Assembly (NCBI GenBank): GCA_933228895.1
Contig: OW121855.1
Coordinates: 73,618,698-73,682,697 of the forward strand
DNA: 64,000 nt
Direction of reading: 5' to 3'
DNA from: Platycnemis pennipes
Lineage: Eukaryota > Arthropoda > Insecta > Odonata > Platycnemididae
Positions 33,601 to 44,044 of the stretch are shown here, one piece after another; within the stretch, counting starts at the first letter, position 1, and the number at the start of each line of letters is the position of its first letter. A program made the translations under genes and the position numbers. The notes beneath the pieces were generated by a model. That model saw only the letters and a program-made list of their open reading frames with translations, was not told the DNA's origin and ran no database searches.

Positions 33601-34469
33601 GGATTCGAACTCCTGTGATTTGAAATTTTAAAGTAACTTAAATGTTGCGATCGTGCTTCTTGTCTCTAAGGAGACCAAACTTAGCACTTATAATACTCTA
33701 GTGGCACTTTCTCTACATTTATGTAACTTTTCACGAGGCCCGCTGCTTTCTTTTGGATCTTATGCACCATATTTATCTATGTTGAAGATCTACATGGCCT
33801 TTTTTTAACCTTGTTTCCTATTTGCAGATATGCATTATCCGATGCCTCATTTTTCAGTACTGTACGTATACTCATTTGATAATTTTTTACATGCCTTTAT
33901 GAACATTTGGAAAATAATTTTAAGACGTGTTTAATCGTTAATATTTTAAATGAATTTTTAGGCCTTAATTTTGGTGTCGAATTTGATATTTCGTACGTTT
34001 TGGCGCTAAAACGTGGACGGAATGTGTATCGGGAGGAGGGAGCGGTTCGTGCGATATTTTTCTCGAATAATATCCCTTACCATGTCGATTGAGAAGGGAA
34101 AACTTCTATGGCACCTGCAGCATCGATGTTTTCTCGTACAGCATCGCACATTAGCGAGACTTCACGTAGGCGAAGTTCTCCCTGTCTCTCTTCACTTAAG
34201 GAATGCGTCCGTATTTGGACCGAGGGTGCGTATGACAGGAGGAATGTCTAAATCATTATACGGTCTTATGCCATAAATGATGCGAAATGCGTGAAGGGAG
34301 CCGTTGTCATATTGGTATGGAACAGGAATGTGGTATACGAGTGTCGCAATGTTGTGATGCAATGTAATGATGATCCAAACGTAATTCGCTGTCGACGTGA
34401 GTTACGGTTAAGTCTCATTTGTGTTACAAGTCTGTTTCCGCACTAATAAGCGCTTTAGACCGGGAAGAT
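33601..34469. other. No feature seen
   Basis: AT-rich DNA with short frames. A slightly GC-richer region at 34,000-34,280 has overlapping short frames without similarity. Confidence 0.5.
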
Positions 34470-34690
34470 AGTTATATGGATGGGAATGGAAGGGAAAGGA
34501 GAGAAATGCGGTGTCGTCATTAGCTTGCTACGAAAAGGTGACATGGGGACCACGGCTTAACGTCCCATCCGACGGACGGAGTACTGTACTCCATTATCCT
34601 CCACAAAAGTAGGGGTTTACCGATGAAAAATATCTTCCACTGCCGGAATTCGAACTCGGAACCTCCTGTTTCGAGGGGCCGGTTTGGGCC
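34470..34690 (-). mobile_element. tRNA-derived SINE S1, near full length
   Basis: Minus strand: GGTTCCGAGTTCGAATTCCG (box B), GGCAGTGGAAGATATTTTTC, TACAGTACTCCGTCCGTCGG, ATGGGACGTTAAGCCGTGGT. The 3' part reaches a purine-rich segment near 34,475. Confidence 0.8.
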
Positions 34691-34794
34691 CTTCGGAATT
34701 TATTTGCATCTGCATTTACGGTGGGAGTTATTCTGCTAGTCACTGGTTACATCTGTGTTTATCGTGTCTGTAACCGTTCTTAAAGGCGCTTCAG

Positions 34795-34960
34795 ATCTGG
34801 AGGAAAGGTTTAAGGATAGGAACATAAGGGTAGTGTGAAGAGGAAGGATGGAATAAAACTCAACGTCGATCTAATAGGCGCTAAGAGGGACAGGATTTAA
34901 ACGCCATCTTGCGGACAGATTACTGAACTACTGAACTTTGAACTCGACTTGATTTCAAGT
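34795..34960 (-). mobile_element. tRNA-derived SINE S1, core fragment
   Basis: The minus strand reads AGTAATCTGTCCGCAAGATG, GCGTTTAAATCCTGTCCCTC and TTAGCGCCTATTAGATCGAC. This is the S1 core and 3' half in diverged form. The head is missing. Confidence 0.55.
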
Positions 34961-35535
34961 GCAGTAGTATTCTCTGATAGATCAGAACACCTTTGACTTG
35001 ATGCCACTTTGTCCAAGTAGCGTTGATTCACCTTCGGGCATCTAGGAGCACAAAATAAGTCATTCGTATAAATCAATGGTGCATATGTTATTTCAGAAAA
35101 TAAATGTTCATGTTTTGTGTTTTTTTTTGCGCCGGACAATCCCATCCGGGAGAGACTTCCCGCGTCCCTCTGCGGCGAGCCAAAAGAGCATTTGGGGGGA
35201 GGGATTAGTGCTCCGAATTGGAATTGGAGGCGGGTTTATGGAACTGGGGCGTGATGCGAGTCTATGCGTGGGATGAGCAGGAGCCAGTTGGGGGTTGCGT
35301 GAACATAAGGCTTCCTGGGACCCGGTCCAACGCCCCCGCCCTGTCGGAGGTACCATTTTTATATTTTATCGTCGTCAGGGATGACGTTAGCGTGTCCGCG
35401 TGGCTTGTTTATTAAAGTGTTCCCCCCTTTAAAAAATTAATTGTACTTGTTGCTATGGTTATTCATGAAGTTTTTGGTACATTTTTTTAGATATGCTCTA
35501 ATTAATTTAGACAAGGACATTTTTTGTATCGCCGT
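34961..35535. other. GC-rich patch at 35,130-35,420, no gene recognised
   Basis: Overlapping frames of 65-82 codons on both strands fit the local GC content. No domain is recognisable. Confidence 0.4.
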
Positions 35536-35620
35536 CATCACCAGTCATCAGTGCTAAGATTGGTTTAAGCAGTTCTACACGCGAATTTTATGTCGGCTAA
35601 GTTTATGACCCCTATGACCC
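35536..35620 (-). mobile_element. LINE B 3'-end fragment
   Basis: The minus strand carries GTAGAACTGCTTAAACCAAT, CTTAGCACTGATGACTGGTG and ATGACGGCGAT. These match the end of the coding region and the GATGATG-rich 3' end of LINE B seen at 36,877-37,040. Confidence 0.5.
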
Positions 35621-36876
35621 CTAAAAGTTTGCTTGTATGATTTTGTTAATTATACTATTGAAAAATTAGTTCTTTGTACAGACCACCTTAGTATTATGAA
35701 TTGAGGGAAGTATTTTTCAGTACTTGACTTACGTAATTAATTTATAATTGCCAAAATTGGCGAAGAAAAGTATCAGCTGCTGCATTTTACATCTTCTTCG
35801 GCTCTAGCGGATATATCTCTGCCCATGATGCAACGAAAGAGGGTCGTAGATCCCTCCTTCATTTTCTTTAGCAGTAACTGTGGATGCGTTTGGATTTTAA
35901 TGACCTGGACGATGTTTTTTTTTTAATTTTAAATCCCGTGACGTCCATTCATTATTGTTGAGTTTAACTTTTATCGTTCTCGATAGCGTGAAATGGGATA
36001 TTAAATGGACTCTGCTGTTTCCGTTCCCTGGTGGCGTGCTACGAGAACAACGTCAGAGATATTCTTGGATCGGCGCTAATGTATTCCCGCCTATTCCCCC
36101 CAATACATAGGAAACACGGCAAAGTGTGAAACTAGTTCAAGGAGCTTCATTCATATGAGCCGCTTGCTTTTGAATGCAAAAACTGGTCTTTGTCCTCTTT
36201 CTGCGACCGGCAGCATTTAAAGTGCCTTTTTAGACTGAGGAACGGAACACGTGTGATTGACTGGAGCTATCTTTCTATATAATGCTATAATCGTTTTGTG
36301 CATTACTACTGTATTATCATAATAAATTGGCTACCCTTCGATTTTATGTATTTTAGAAATATTGCCCTTGTGTTATTCGCTTCAATGTATTGTGGTGATA
36401 GTATTTATCGTTGAAATTATAAAAGTTCTTCTTAAATTTTTATCTCTTTCCAATTACCCGCTTATCCTAAACTGTGCAAAAGACCTTACTGTCGGTCACC
36501 TCTCTCGGAAATAGACCATTAAATGATAGGCTTGGCCTATTTATTTACTAGGTAAATTTCAGGTGTCTCCAGCGTTCATGTGGGATAAATAATGGTAATT
36601 TACATACAACGCTAATGCAGTTGTTTACACTCACATCGATTTAATGAGTGCTTTGCTAAATTTTGTTTAATGCGGCGAAAGTTGAGGATAAGAAGAGTCG
36701 GTAAAAATGGAAGACCCATTGTTATTATAATTAAGACATCCTCATTAGCGACTGTTTTTTTTTCTCTGGCATCTCTTTCATGGCTAAATTTACTTAGTCT
36801 TTCAGAGTCACATCTGCATTAGTACCAGCCATAAATCTGTAAGTTAATAATTGTTTATAAAATGATTCTTGTACTG
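35621..36876. other. No feature seen
   Basis: AT-rich DNA with no recognised similarity. Confidence 0.5.
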
Positions 36877-37040
36877 AAAGGGAATGGAAAAGGCATTCCT
36901 CGTATGAGATATATGGAGCAGGTTATGAAGGATTTAAAAGAGAGGATCTACGTCAATATGAAGAGGTTGGCCGATAGAAGAATCGAGTGGAGGGCTGCGT
37001 CAAACCAATCCTACGATTGTTGACCGATGATGATAATGAA
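36877..37040 (+). mobile_element. LINE B C-terminal fragment
   Basis: One uninterrupted frame (36,877-37,023) reads Arg-Met-Arg-Tyr-Met-Glu-Gln-Val-Met-Lys-Asp-Leu-Lys, then Tyr-Val-Asn-Met-Lys-Arg-Leu-Ala-Asp-Arg-Arg, then Glu-Trp-Arg-Ala-Ala-Ser-Asn-Gln-Ser and a stop, followed by CCGATGATGATAATGA. This basic tail with a Trp-Arg end and a GATGATGA-type 3' end is typical of LINE ORF2 termini. No other part of the element adjoins, so it is strongly 5'-truncated. Confidence 0.75.
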
Positions 37041-37723
37041 ACTGAAAAAATAACAATATAGAGCAAAGTAATAATTCCTGAAATACTTACGCTACTCTCG
37101 CTGTAAACAGATCGGTTACAGTGTTTACAGCAATAGCTCAACCCGCCTGGTTTGTTTACATCACGTGATGTAATAACGTTTTGCGTCTACTAGTCCATTA
37201 CTATTTAGTATGTGTGATGGGCTTTAGTGTATGTGATCTTTTTATTGTTGCGAATGCCGACATAGATTAAAAAACGAAACGTTGATTAGAAGTGGAATCG
37301 ACGACGGGGATTGCATTTGTGAAATATATAATTTTATCGTCTTTCGAGATACGAGTCTTTTTTATTGCCGCCGTATGAATAGTATGCACTAGATGTTGGA
37401 GCTATGTACTGAGTAGGCACTCGATTCCATTCGACAATAGGAAGCGTGCAACTTTTATTTATTTTTGCTGCATGATTACGTGTCCTTCTCATTCGATTTC
37501 CTTGGTTGATTTAAAGATCATTCAGTCATAAATGAAGGAGTAGTGTAATGTTCGAATCTCTGGGTGCATCTTCTCCTTTTCATACCTTCTTGTTCACACG
37601 ATGTGATGGTTTTCAAAGGGTAAAAAAAAATAATTTGAAATGACATACCCAGAAATGAAGAATCTACTCGGTAAATGGACATCCTTTTGTTCGAAACCGT
37701 CTAATTTCCTAACGTATTCTTCG
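37041..37723. other. No feature seen
   Basis: AT-rich. An ACGAAACGTTG near 37,276 recalls the GAAAC motif elsewhere, but the CTGANGATG half is not present. Confidence 0.5.
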
Positions 37724-37770
37724 TCACTAATCATCAACCCTAAGATGGGTTTGTTGCAGGTCTATACTTG
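37724..37770 (-). mobile_element. LINE B 3'-end fragment
   Basis: GTCACTAATCATCAACCCTA and AGATGGGTTTGTTGCAGGTC are the reverse complement of the LINE B end, with the Ala-Ala-Ser-Asn-Gln coding segment and the GATGA-rich 3' end. Only about 45 bases are preserved. Confidence 0.5.
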
Positions 37771-38294
37771 ATTACTGACAGATGTCTTCATAGTGACGCA
37801 ATTATTTTCTTTTAATTCCAAAACTAAGTGCTCCTTTCATCTCATACGAGGCCTTTGCCTTCCTTTTCATTCCCTTTTACCAAGATGACTGTTTTCATCA
37901 GATCATAACTTCATAAAATATGGCCGGACGTACGTTCTTTTTCAAAGTTTTCATCAGCCTTGTCTTTTCGTTGCCGCCCTTCTGTGAACTTCTTCGTTAC
38001 TCACTCACTCAATCCATTTCATCCTTCGACTCAAAACTCGCCATGAAAGGTGGTTATTTTCGTCACGTCATCTGGAGGTGGGTGCATACTCCGGAAATTT
38101 TTCGCAAGGGGACCTGGTTGACGCAATGGTTTTGTGTCCTTGCTTTCCGTGACCAAGCCCTTAGGGATAGAATTATTGTAGTTGGCGATTTTAAAGGTGA
38201 TGGTTAGACTAATGTTGAATTTCACGACCTGCTTTGCACTATATTCGATCCTGTCAAATGAAGAAGAAAGTTAAACCTCCTTCTTTGTGCAAGC

Positions 38295-39310
38295 CCTTTC
38301 TTTTCACCATTACCAGTCGTTACCAAGGAATTGGTATAAAGCAGCTCTCTATTGACTCTTAAAACCCCTGACCTCTTCATACCAAACATAGTTATTTTCG
38401 TTTACATACTTCGCTCCGCTTCATCTATCTCATTCGAGTTCTTCCATTACAGTTCCTCCCTTTCACTTTTATCACGATAAATAGATTTTCATGTCTCAAG
38501 AACTGGTCGATTAGATTGACCCGTCTTCCTTTCAAAGTTTTCGGAAGACTTCTATTTTCTCCCACTCCTCTTGGGACTTCGTTAGTCCCCCGGTTGATTC
38601 ATTTTATCTTCATCATTCTTCTGTTGAATCGCATTTAGAATGCTTCCTTCCTTGACTTCTCTGCTTCTGTTATCGTCCATGTTTCGCTGGCATAAAGAGG
38701 CGTGCTTCAGATGTAAGCCCTAATGAAGGTTTTCCTTATCACCATACGTTTTTGTTTCGTCTATCGCTGGTCACTGGGTGTTCCAGATAGTATCACTCAT
38801 TCGCCTCCTCAAGGTTTTGTTTCTCTAGTTCAGTATTGCTATGGGTCTCTTCTTTTATGCTGCATATTATTACGTTAGTTTTTAATTGTTCTTCTTGTGA
38901 CATGTGGTCAATTTCTTTTCCGCTTTAATAAGAGTCTGTTTTACATTATTTCTGTGTCTGTCATGATCGCTATGCCATCGAAATCACGTTTAAGAATGGC
39001 CCAGTAGGGTTGTCTCGTCTTCTCTCTCAAGTTTTAAGATTTCACTTTTCTCTCACTCTCCTTTGAACTTCTTCGTTTAAAATTTGGTGCAGCCATTTGA
39101 TCTACACCATTCTCCCATAAAACCATATTCCAAATGCTTCCCATCTTGCGTTTCTTTCCAGCTGTTCCACCCTCAGTATGAACCAATTAGTCATATTTTT
39201 GAGTTTTCTAGACCAAGGTTGATCAACGGTCGTACCATTTCTATTGCGTGTGATCATCAAGTGTTTTAAATTAGCAACAAATTTTCTCTCTCCTTTCCCT
39301 GCCACGATAA
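38295..39310 (-). mobile_element. LINE B, longest copy, decayed
   Basis: Sense is the minus strand. From upstream down I can read: a partial Arg-Trp-Glu-Ala-Phe-Gly-Ile-Trp-Phe-Tyr-Gly-Arg-Met and Asn-Glu-Glu-Val-Gln-Arg-Arg-Val block (39,030-39,170), then Ile-Ala-Ile-Met-Thr-Asp-Thr-Glu from the region after the catalytic loop (about 38,975). Next come Pro-Leu-Tyr-Ala-Ser-Glu-Thr-Trp-Thr-Ile-Thr-Glu-Ala-Glu-Lys (about 38,690) and a second Thr-Asn-Glu-Val-Pro-Arg-Gly-Val-Gly-Glu-Asn-Arg-Ser block (about 38,590). A damaged C-terminus follows near 38,330. The Asn-Glu-Glu-Val segment occurs twice, so two truncated copies or an internal duplication are joined here. Many stops and frameshifts. Confidence 0.7.
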
Positions 39311-39784
39311 ATTCTAAACTCTTTAACGATGAAGCCGCCGTAACGTAGAACGCGGTAATTGGCTTTTAAGGAACTCGATTCCGGCGGAACCCCATCAGAC
39401 CATTTTATCGGTCTTGTTGGTTCCACTTAAAGGAGCCAGGCAGATATCGATTTTCAGTTTAGCGCTGGTGAGTGTGTTTAAAACATCTGCGTGTTGGGAG
39501 AAGCTCGTGCGATGCCTATAAACCATATTGTGGTGAAGTTTTGGTTTGTGTTTAGTACGCTTACTCTTTTAAAGCTGCGTGGAAGCTGTGATTCTGCTTT
39601 GTAATGATGTAGTTAAGTGTCTATACCAAACACTTTAAATCTGTTTATACTTAACAATTCCATAAAGTTTTGCTTAGACCCTTACGAAACGTTTTTTTTT
39701 AAGAGGTGAAGTCGAGTGTTCTTTTTTGAAGGGTAAAACTGTGGACGAAGTCCTTGAATATTATCTGTGGAATAAGTGGTGTGA

Positions 39785-39905
39785 AAGGTGTAAAAGAGAA
39801 AAATATTATCACTATGAAGAGTCTAGCCGATAGAAGAGGTGTGTGAGGAAAACTGAGTAGTGACTGTTGGGAATGATGCCCATTCGTGTTGATGTTGTTT
39901 CTTAT
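39785..39905 (+). mobile_element. LINE B C-terminal fragment, decayed
   Basis: Plus-strand frames carry Met-Lys-Ser-Leu-Ala-Asp-Arg-Arg, the counterpart of Met-Lys-Arg-Leu-Ala-Asp-Arg-Arg at 36.9 kb. A frame-broken remainder with GGGAATGATGCCC follows in place of the usual GATGATG end. Confidence 0.55.
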
Positions 39906-40239
39906 TTGTTTATTTCTCTATTCATTTAAGGAGAAAACGAAAATATTGACACTACCACATGACACATTACCCTGAAAGCACTTCCGAAAGTGTCTGTTGC
40001 AGGGCGTGAATGATAGCCAAACGTTCGCTAAGTACATGTACGAATAGTTACGTAAATCTCATCAAGGGGGACTTGTTAGTTATGCATTTACCAGCAGGTA
40101 TAACTAAATTATCACTGTACACTAAGGATAAAGTGCTTTCAACTAAAACTACAGAGCAGGGTAAAGGATATGTGATGAGAGGTGTATCATCACTGAACAT
40201 GACTATGTACTTAAATTTCTCCCAAGGGACTCGGAAAAA

Positions 40240-40520
40240 GTTAATTTTTCATTTACTCCGGTCCCTACCTGAATGCGAAGTGGAGAACACTTCTCACTTA
40301 TGTTAGAGAGAGAGTTCAGTACTTCAGTTCGTATGCGACGTTAAACCGCGTACCCCTTGGCCCTTTCCCTAATAGCAAGCTAATGCTGACGTTGGATTTT
40401 TCTTCAAAAAATTCTGTCTCTACACTGTTACCTAATTGGGGCCAAGGACTCTAGCTGTTGGTCCGTCCCCCGAATGGATTCTTCTACCTACAACATTTAA
40501 CGAGTCACGCTGTTCATTTA
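40240..40520 (+). mobile_element. tRNA-derived SINE S1, 3' two thirds
   Basis: GTCCCTACCTGAATGCGAAG, GAGTTCAGTACTTCAGTTCG, TATGCGACGTTAAACCGCGT, ACCCCTTGGCCCTTTCCCTA and ATAGCAAGCTAATGCTGACG are in S1 order, followed by a CACTGTTACCTAATTGGGGC-type end. Head and box B are missing. Confidence 0.75.
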
Positions 40521-40724
40521 CTGACGTGTTCAATGATAATGCCTGTTCAGCCCGAGTGAGGGGATGATATTTTGAGGTTTGAGCTAAATAGATACTGAGG
40601 CAAACGTCGTCTGAAATGTACATATCAGGTAGTTGGGTACAGTTTCTTTTCTTGTGCCGTCTTTAGTTTCCGAGGAAGATTTGGAACTCAGAAAATCACT
40701 CAAATCGGGATAAACTGTGCGTGT

Positions 40725-40800
40725 TGAAGAGGGCGATTCTCGGATTTGAACGCGGGATCTCTGGTCTGTATCTCAGGGCTCGACCAACAGTGCTATTATC
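40725..40800 (-). mobile_element. tRNA-like SINE head
   Basis: Minus strand: AGCACTGTTGGTCGAGCCCT (box A region) and AGATCCCGCGTTCAAATCCG (box B). The body is not S1. Confidence 0.5.
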
Positions 40801-41289
40801 GATTTGCTGATATAAACGATACTATCGTCTCCTCGATATGAACTATATTTTACCGTCACAAAATTATCTACAGATCGATATGAACGATCTATCGTTCATT
40901 CTATTCAATGTGAGCGATATTCTCTGCACATAGATAAGGAGAAAGTTATTTCATTCTCGACATAATGTTAAATATCTTCACATAAATATGAACAGTCTTA
41001 TCTCGTTAAAAATTTATCTGCTATAAAAGTACATACCTCGTCATGACGGTGTTAATGATTCTGTTGTGCGAACTGAGAGGACGATGTTATCGTGGGAACG
41101 GCATGGACGATAACATCGATAGATATGAAAATTATCTCTATGGAAATATATCATTGGATAGTTCGTTTTGTGTCGAGCACGATGCTCGAAATATCGAATA
41201 TGAATATCGCACAGTCCTGTTTGGGGCTGTCATTACGGGAACACCTAATTGCACTGGGCCCTACGAGGTAACAGTTTTGCGTTTTCCTA
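40801..41289. other. AT-rich stretch with many ATCGAT- and TATCG-type words
   Basis: Repeated ATCGATATGAACGAT-like words at 40,795-41,210 give a loosely repetitive look without a clean period. A 112-codon frame at 41,043-41,381 crosses into the GC-rich patch and is not recognised. Confidence 0.4.
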
Positions 41290-41720
41290 AATTTTTCCCG
41301 CCTTTTTTTGGCAAGCGGCGAGTGCGCCCGTCATCACCGTGTTTGGCGCCGGTCGGCTATGTGGGCGTGGCACGTGGGTGAAGATCTCCCTCCCCCCACT
41401 CTTGTCCCTCGTGGGGATGGGAGAGGGAGGGAGGAGATGCGAGGGAAGGGAACACTCTAGGGAAGCGGACGCCTGGCGTTCCAGGGTGTGCAAATGGCGT
41501 TCTCGCGTGATCACCTCTCCGCCGCCGCGAAACTCATTTCGGCAACCGACGATTCCCTTTCGTCTACATTACAGCCCGGTGCACAAAATGTCGGCGTCCT
41601 ATCATGCGATAGTAGCTGCGTGGGTCAAAGTGAATGTGAGAAATCTCACCTTCTTGATGCTCTTGTCCTGAAAATGATAACATTAGTGAATGACATGCCT
41701 TTCCCAATTGAAGAACAGTT
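41290..41720. other. GC-rich patch with unassigned 74-codon open stretch
   Basis: CpG-rich DNA with several overlapping frames. In the plus-strand frame starting at 41,488, about the first 74 codons up to the LINE A tail are not low-complexity and contain four Cys within about 60 residues. The last third is translated LINE A tail, so the full frame is not a real protein. Function unknown; an exon fragment is possible. Confidence 0.25.
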
Positions 41721-42400
41721 CTACATCTCATCTACAACTCTACATCTCGAGCTCATCTACATAATACCCTGTAGGCCACCTAGGGTTAATCTTCACCAAA
41801 TATGCACTTCTTCCCATGTTTGAAGTGGATTAGTAGATATATGTTTTATAACAAGTAATGAGAGGGTTAAAAATCAATGTGAGCATTCGTAAACTAGATG
41901 TTAGATGGGTTAGCTATAAGCCTTTATACCGCCATGCAGTTCCTGCTATATATCTTGATATAGTAGATATTTTATATTTTACCTATCGATTAACTCGTGT
42001 ATATATTATTGATTCACTGATATTCCGATCCTTAACTGTACGCGGAAAGAAATGCATATTAAATCTGTCGATTCTGCATCTATTTCCCTAATTTTATGTT
42101 AATGTTCATGATCAAATGTATCATAGTAAGTCGGAGTCCGCAAATTTTTTTTTATCGACATCAGTAAAAATAGTCTTATAATTTACTTAGGACATTTTTA
42201 TGTATCAACGAACGGTCCGCTAACGATTCCCATTTGAGTTCTTCTAAGAGACTGGTTACGCTCGTATGGTTATTGCATCTTCAATTCACAAATCTAACCG
42301 ATCTTCGCTGCACTTACACCAGTTCTTTATTTAAACCTTCCATGTAAGGATCCCATATACTCGCAGCGTATTCTAAATGAGGAATTCGGTTCCTGCTCAG
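41721..42400 (-). mobile_element. LINE A copy, C-terminal coding part and 3' end
   Basis: From the 3' end inwards: a CATCTACATAATACCCTGTA tail with the GGCCACCTAGGG half-stem (41,750-41,785), an AT-rich 3' UTR, then the antisense of the C-terminal coding region. That region shows the Phe-Phe-Pro-Arg-Thr segment (42,030-42,060), the Arg-Thr-Pro segment (about 42,130), a Ser-Leu-Leu-Glu-Glu-Leu-Lys-Trp-Glu-Ser-Leu segment (42,215-42,255), and Glu-Tyr-Ala-Ala-Ser-Ile-Trp-Asp-Pro-Tyr (42,340-42,390). It is 5'-truncated near 42,395 and carries stops. Confidence 0.75.
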
Positions 42401-42822
42401 GCTCATGCACGGACCCTATTGTAAAGACTTGTGTGAATGAGGACCATGGACGCATCGCTTCGGCAAACATTTTGTAACCGCGAGGGCAGAGAGCTGGAAC
42501 GACGCAGATGTGCCGCCTTCGCTGCGTGGACGCTGCGCAGGCCGACTTTTAAATGGACGTGATTAGAAATTTTCCAATGGGCGTTGTCCCCTCTGCACGC
42601 TTGCGATATAAAAGCACGCGCCGCCGCCGCCCCCTTTTGCGATGATGCCATCGCATCTACGAGGAGGGAGAGAGGAGAGGGGTCCGACCCGAAAAACTTG
42701 AAGAAGCACGCACCGACATTCCAACTGGAGACTGGGTTGGTGTGGAGGTTCAGAGAGTATAGACAGATCATGTCTTGAAAAGCGAAAAGTGGAATCGGAT
42801 TCTTCTCCTAGTTAGAGTGCAA
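42401..42822. other. GC-rich patch between LINE A fragments
   Basis: CpG-dense DNA with a GCCGCCGCCGCC run near 42,620. The 122-codon minus-strand frame (42,403-42,771) is Ala-, Ser- and Arg-rich and not recognised. Confidence 0.35.
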
Positions 42823-42872
42823 CTACATCTACGACGTACCCTGTGAGGCATTGCAAGGGTGTGTGGGCAGGG
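42823..42872 (-). mobile_element. LINE A 3' tail, interrupted by a hAT-like element
   Basis: CTACATCTACGACGTACCCT, GTGAGGCATTGCAAGGGTGT and GTGGGCAGGG run up to position 42,872, where the hAT-like element begins. The rest of the tail resumes at 43,304 with TGGCAGGGGGTAAAAGATCA. Confidence 0.75.
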
Positions 42873-43303
42873 CAGGCACGTAGCCAGGGGGGGAGGCTTC
42901 TGGAGCTTTAGCACCCCTCGAAATTTTTTCCCAATAATTTTGTTGTTCTGATTTTAAATGGTCATGATACACTGCGTATGATTCAAGTGTTAAAGGTCTT
43001 GAAACGCGTTCTCCAGTTTGATGCTTGTGTGTGGTTAATATGTACTTGTTCTTTTCAATCTGATATGCATGCATGCGTTGAACTTCTGTTCTGTGGCCGA
43101 TCAAATTAACTGCGTCATAGCAAGGTAAGCAGTGAACTTTAACAGTGAGGAGAGATAAGAATGGGCACTTTGAAATTAAATACCATGTACTGAAAATTAA
43201 GTGAAGAGATTTGTAACGTGTTGGCACCGAACGGGCAAGGCTGATTTGTTTCAAGTTACTCAAGGCTTAGCCCCCCCGAAGCAAATTTCTGGCTGCGTGC
43301 CTG
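42873..43303. mobile_element. hAT-like non-autonomous DNA transposon
   Basis: The left end CAGGCACGTAGCCAGGGGGG and right end GGCTGCGTGCCTG form imperfect inverted repeats, with a further pairing between TAGCACCCCTCG and a CTTAGCCCCCCCGAA segment. An eight-base target duplication (GGGCAGGG and TGGCAGGG, seven of eight identical) flanks it inside a LINE A tail. Eight-base duplications and CAGGSRCGTAGCCAG-type ends fit the hAT superfamily. A 144-codon minus-strand frame covers most of it but shows no hAT dimerisation motif that I recognise, and it runs beyond the element. Confidence 0.75.
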
Positions 43304-43440
43304 TGGCAGGGGGTAAAAGATCACCGCACATGCAGTACTTACATGCAACGCTACTATTTTATGGTAACAAGTTAGAAATGCATTCACGAGACTCGTGGAA
43401 CCTAATGGTAAGTTACATTAGCAGGAAACCAGTACGTGGT
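43304..43440 (-). mobile_element. Continuation of the interrupted LINE A tail
   Basis: After the hAT-like insertion the sequence continues as the LINE A 3' UTR on the minus strand: GGTAAAAGATCACCGCACAT, GCAGTACTTACATGCAACGC. It parallels the copies at 46.6 and 59.6 kb (AAGATCACCAAACAT and TGACATGCAACTAG). Confidence 0.6.
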
Positions 43441-43800
43441 GTACTGGCTTCCTCAGGGGTTGTGGTTGAAACCTTCGGTACAATCTCGAATAGGTAACCA
43501 AGAAGTAACGTGGTATGAACACGAATGGTTCCCACATTTGGTGAGTTCAAACCGCTGATTGCATCTACTTTTACTGTGTTTCATCTCATCGGGGGGCACT
43601 ATAGTCAATACAGATGAGAAAAACTCGAGTGGAAACAATTAATGAGGGTGTGATCAGCGGTTTTAAATCACCAAACTTGCAAACCATTCGTGTTTATACC
43701 ACGTGACTATTTGGTTACCTTTTCGAGATAGTCCCAACGGTTTCAAACACACTCCCCCTTGGCACAGGTTCGATTCCGGAAGTCCTTAGACTTAGTTTCA
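43430..43800 (+). mobile_element. tRNA-like SINE split by a MITE
   Basis: ACCAGTACGTGGTGTACTGG (box A-like) ends at about 43,455. The box B half TTGGCACAGGTTCGATTCCG resumes at 43,759. Joined, the two halves would have normal tRNA-head spacing, so the intervening 303 bp inserted into a SINE. Confidence 0.55.
43456..43758. mobile_element. MITE with about 100-bp terminal inverted repeats
   Basis: The left arm (from GGGGTTGTGGTTGAAACC to CAAACCGCTGAT, about 43,456-43,560) is the inverted copy of the right arm (GATCAGCGGTTTTAAATCAC to CACACTCCCCCT, about 43,653-43,758), with roughly one mismatch per eight bases. The 95-bp centre is unique. It is non-coding; the opposing frames over it are shadows. 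I cannot settle the target-site duplication. Confidence 0.8.
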
Positions 43801-43829
43801 TGTCAGTAATGTTTACATATGATTTTCAT

Positions 43830-43882
43830 CCCCTGACACACACCCTCGCGGTGGCTCGCAGGGTATTATGTAGATGTAGATG
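43830..43882 (+). mobile_element. LINE A 3' tail
   Basis: CCCCTGACACACACCCTCGC, GGTGGCTCGCAGGG and TATTATGTAGATGTAGATGA match the LINE A end exactly in structure. With the tail at 42,823 (opposite strand) it brackets about 1.06 kb of nested insertions. Confidence 0.8.
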
Positions 43883-44044
43883 AAGTGGCAGAGGTTGATT
43901 TCAGTGTTGATCTGACCCTTCTTGACTAGTTCTAGTAGTAGGATTTTGTTTTTAAATACGTGCCCTTAGCAGCTTCTTATGTTTAACTATCTAACCCATA
44001 CATAAGCTTGAGATAATCACATTAGGGATCGGTTTAATGCGATG

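Noticed and set aside
42403..42771. 122-codon minus-strand frame in a GC-rich patch
   Set aside because: Composition-driven and flanked by LINE A remnants; no similarity recognised.
42829..43263. 144-codon minus-strand frame read as a hAT transposase
   Set aside because: It extends outside the hAT-like ends into the LINE A tail, and I see no hAT dimerisation or DDE motif, so it is not annotated as transposase.
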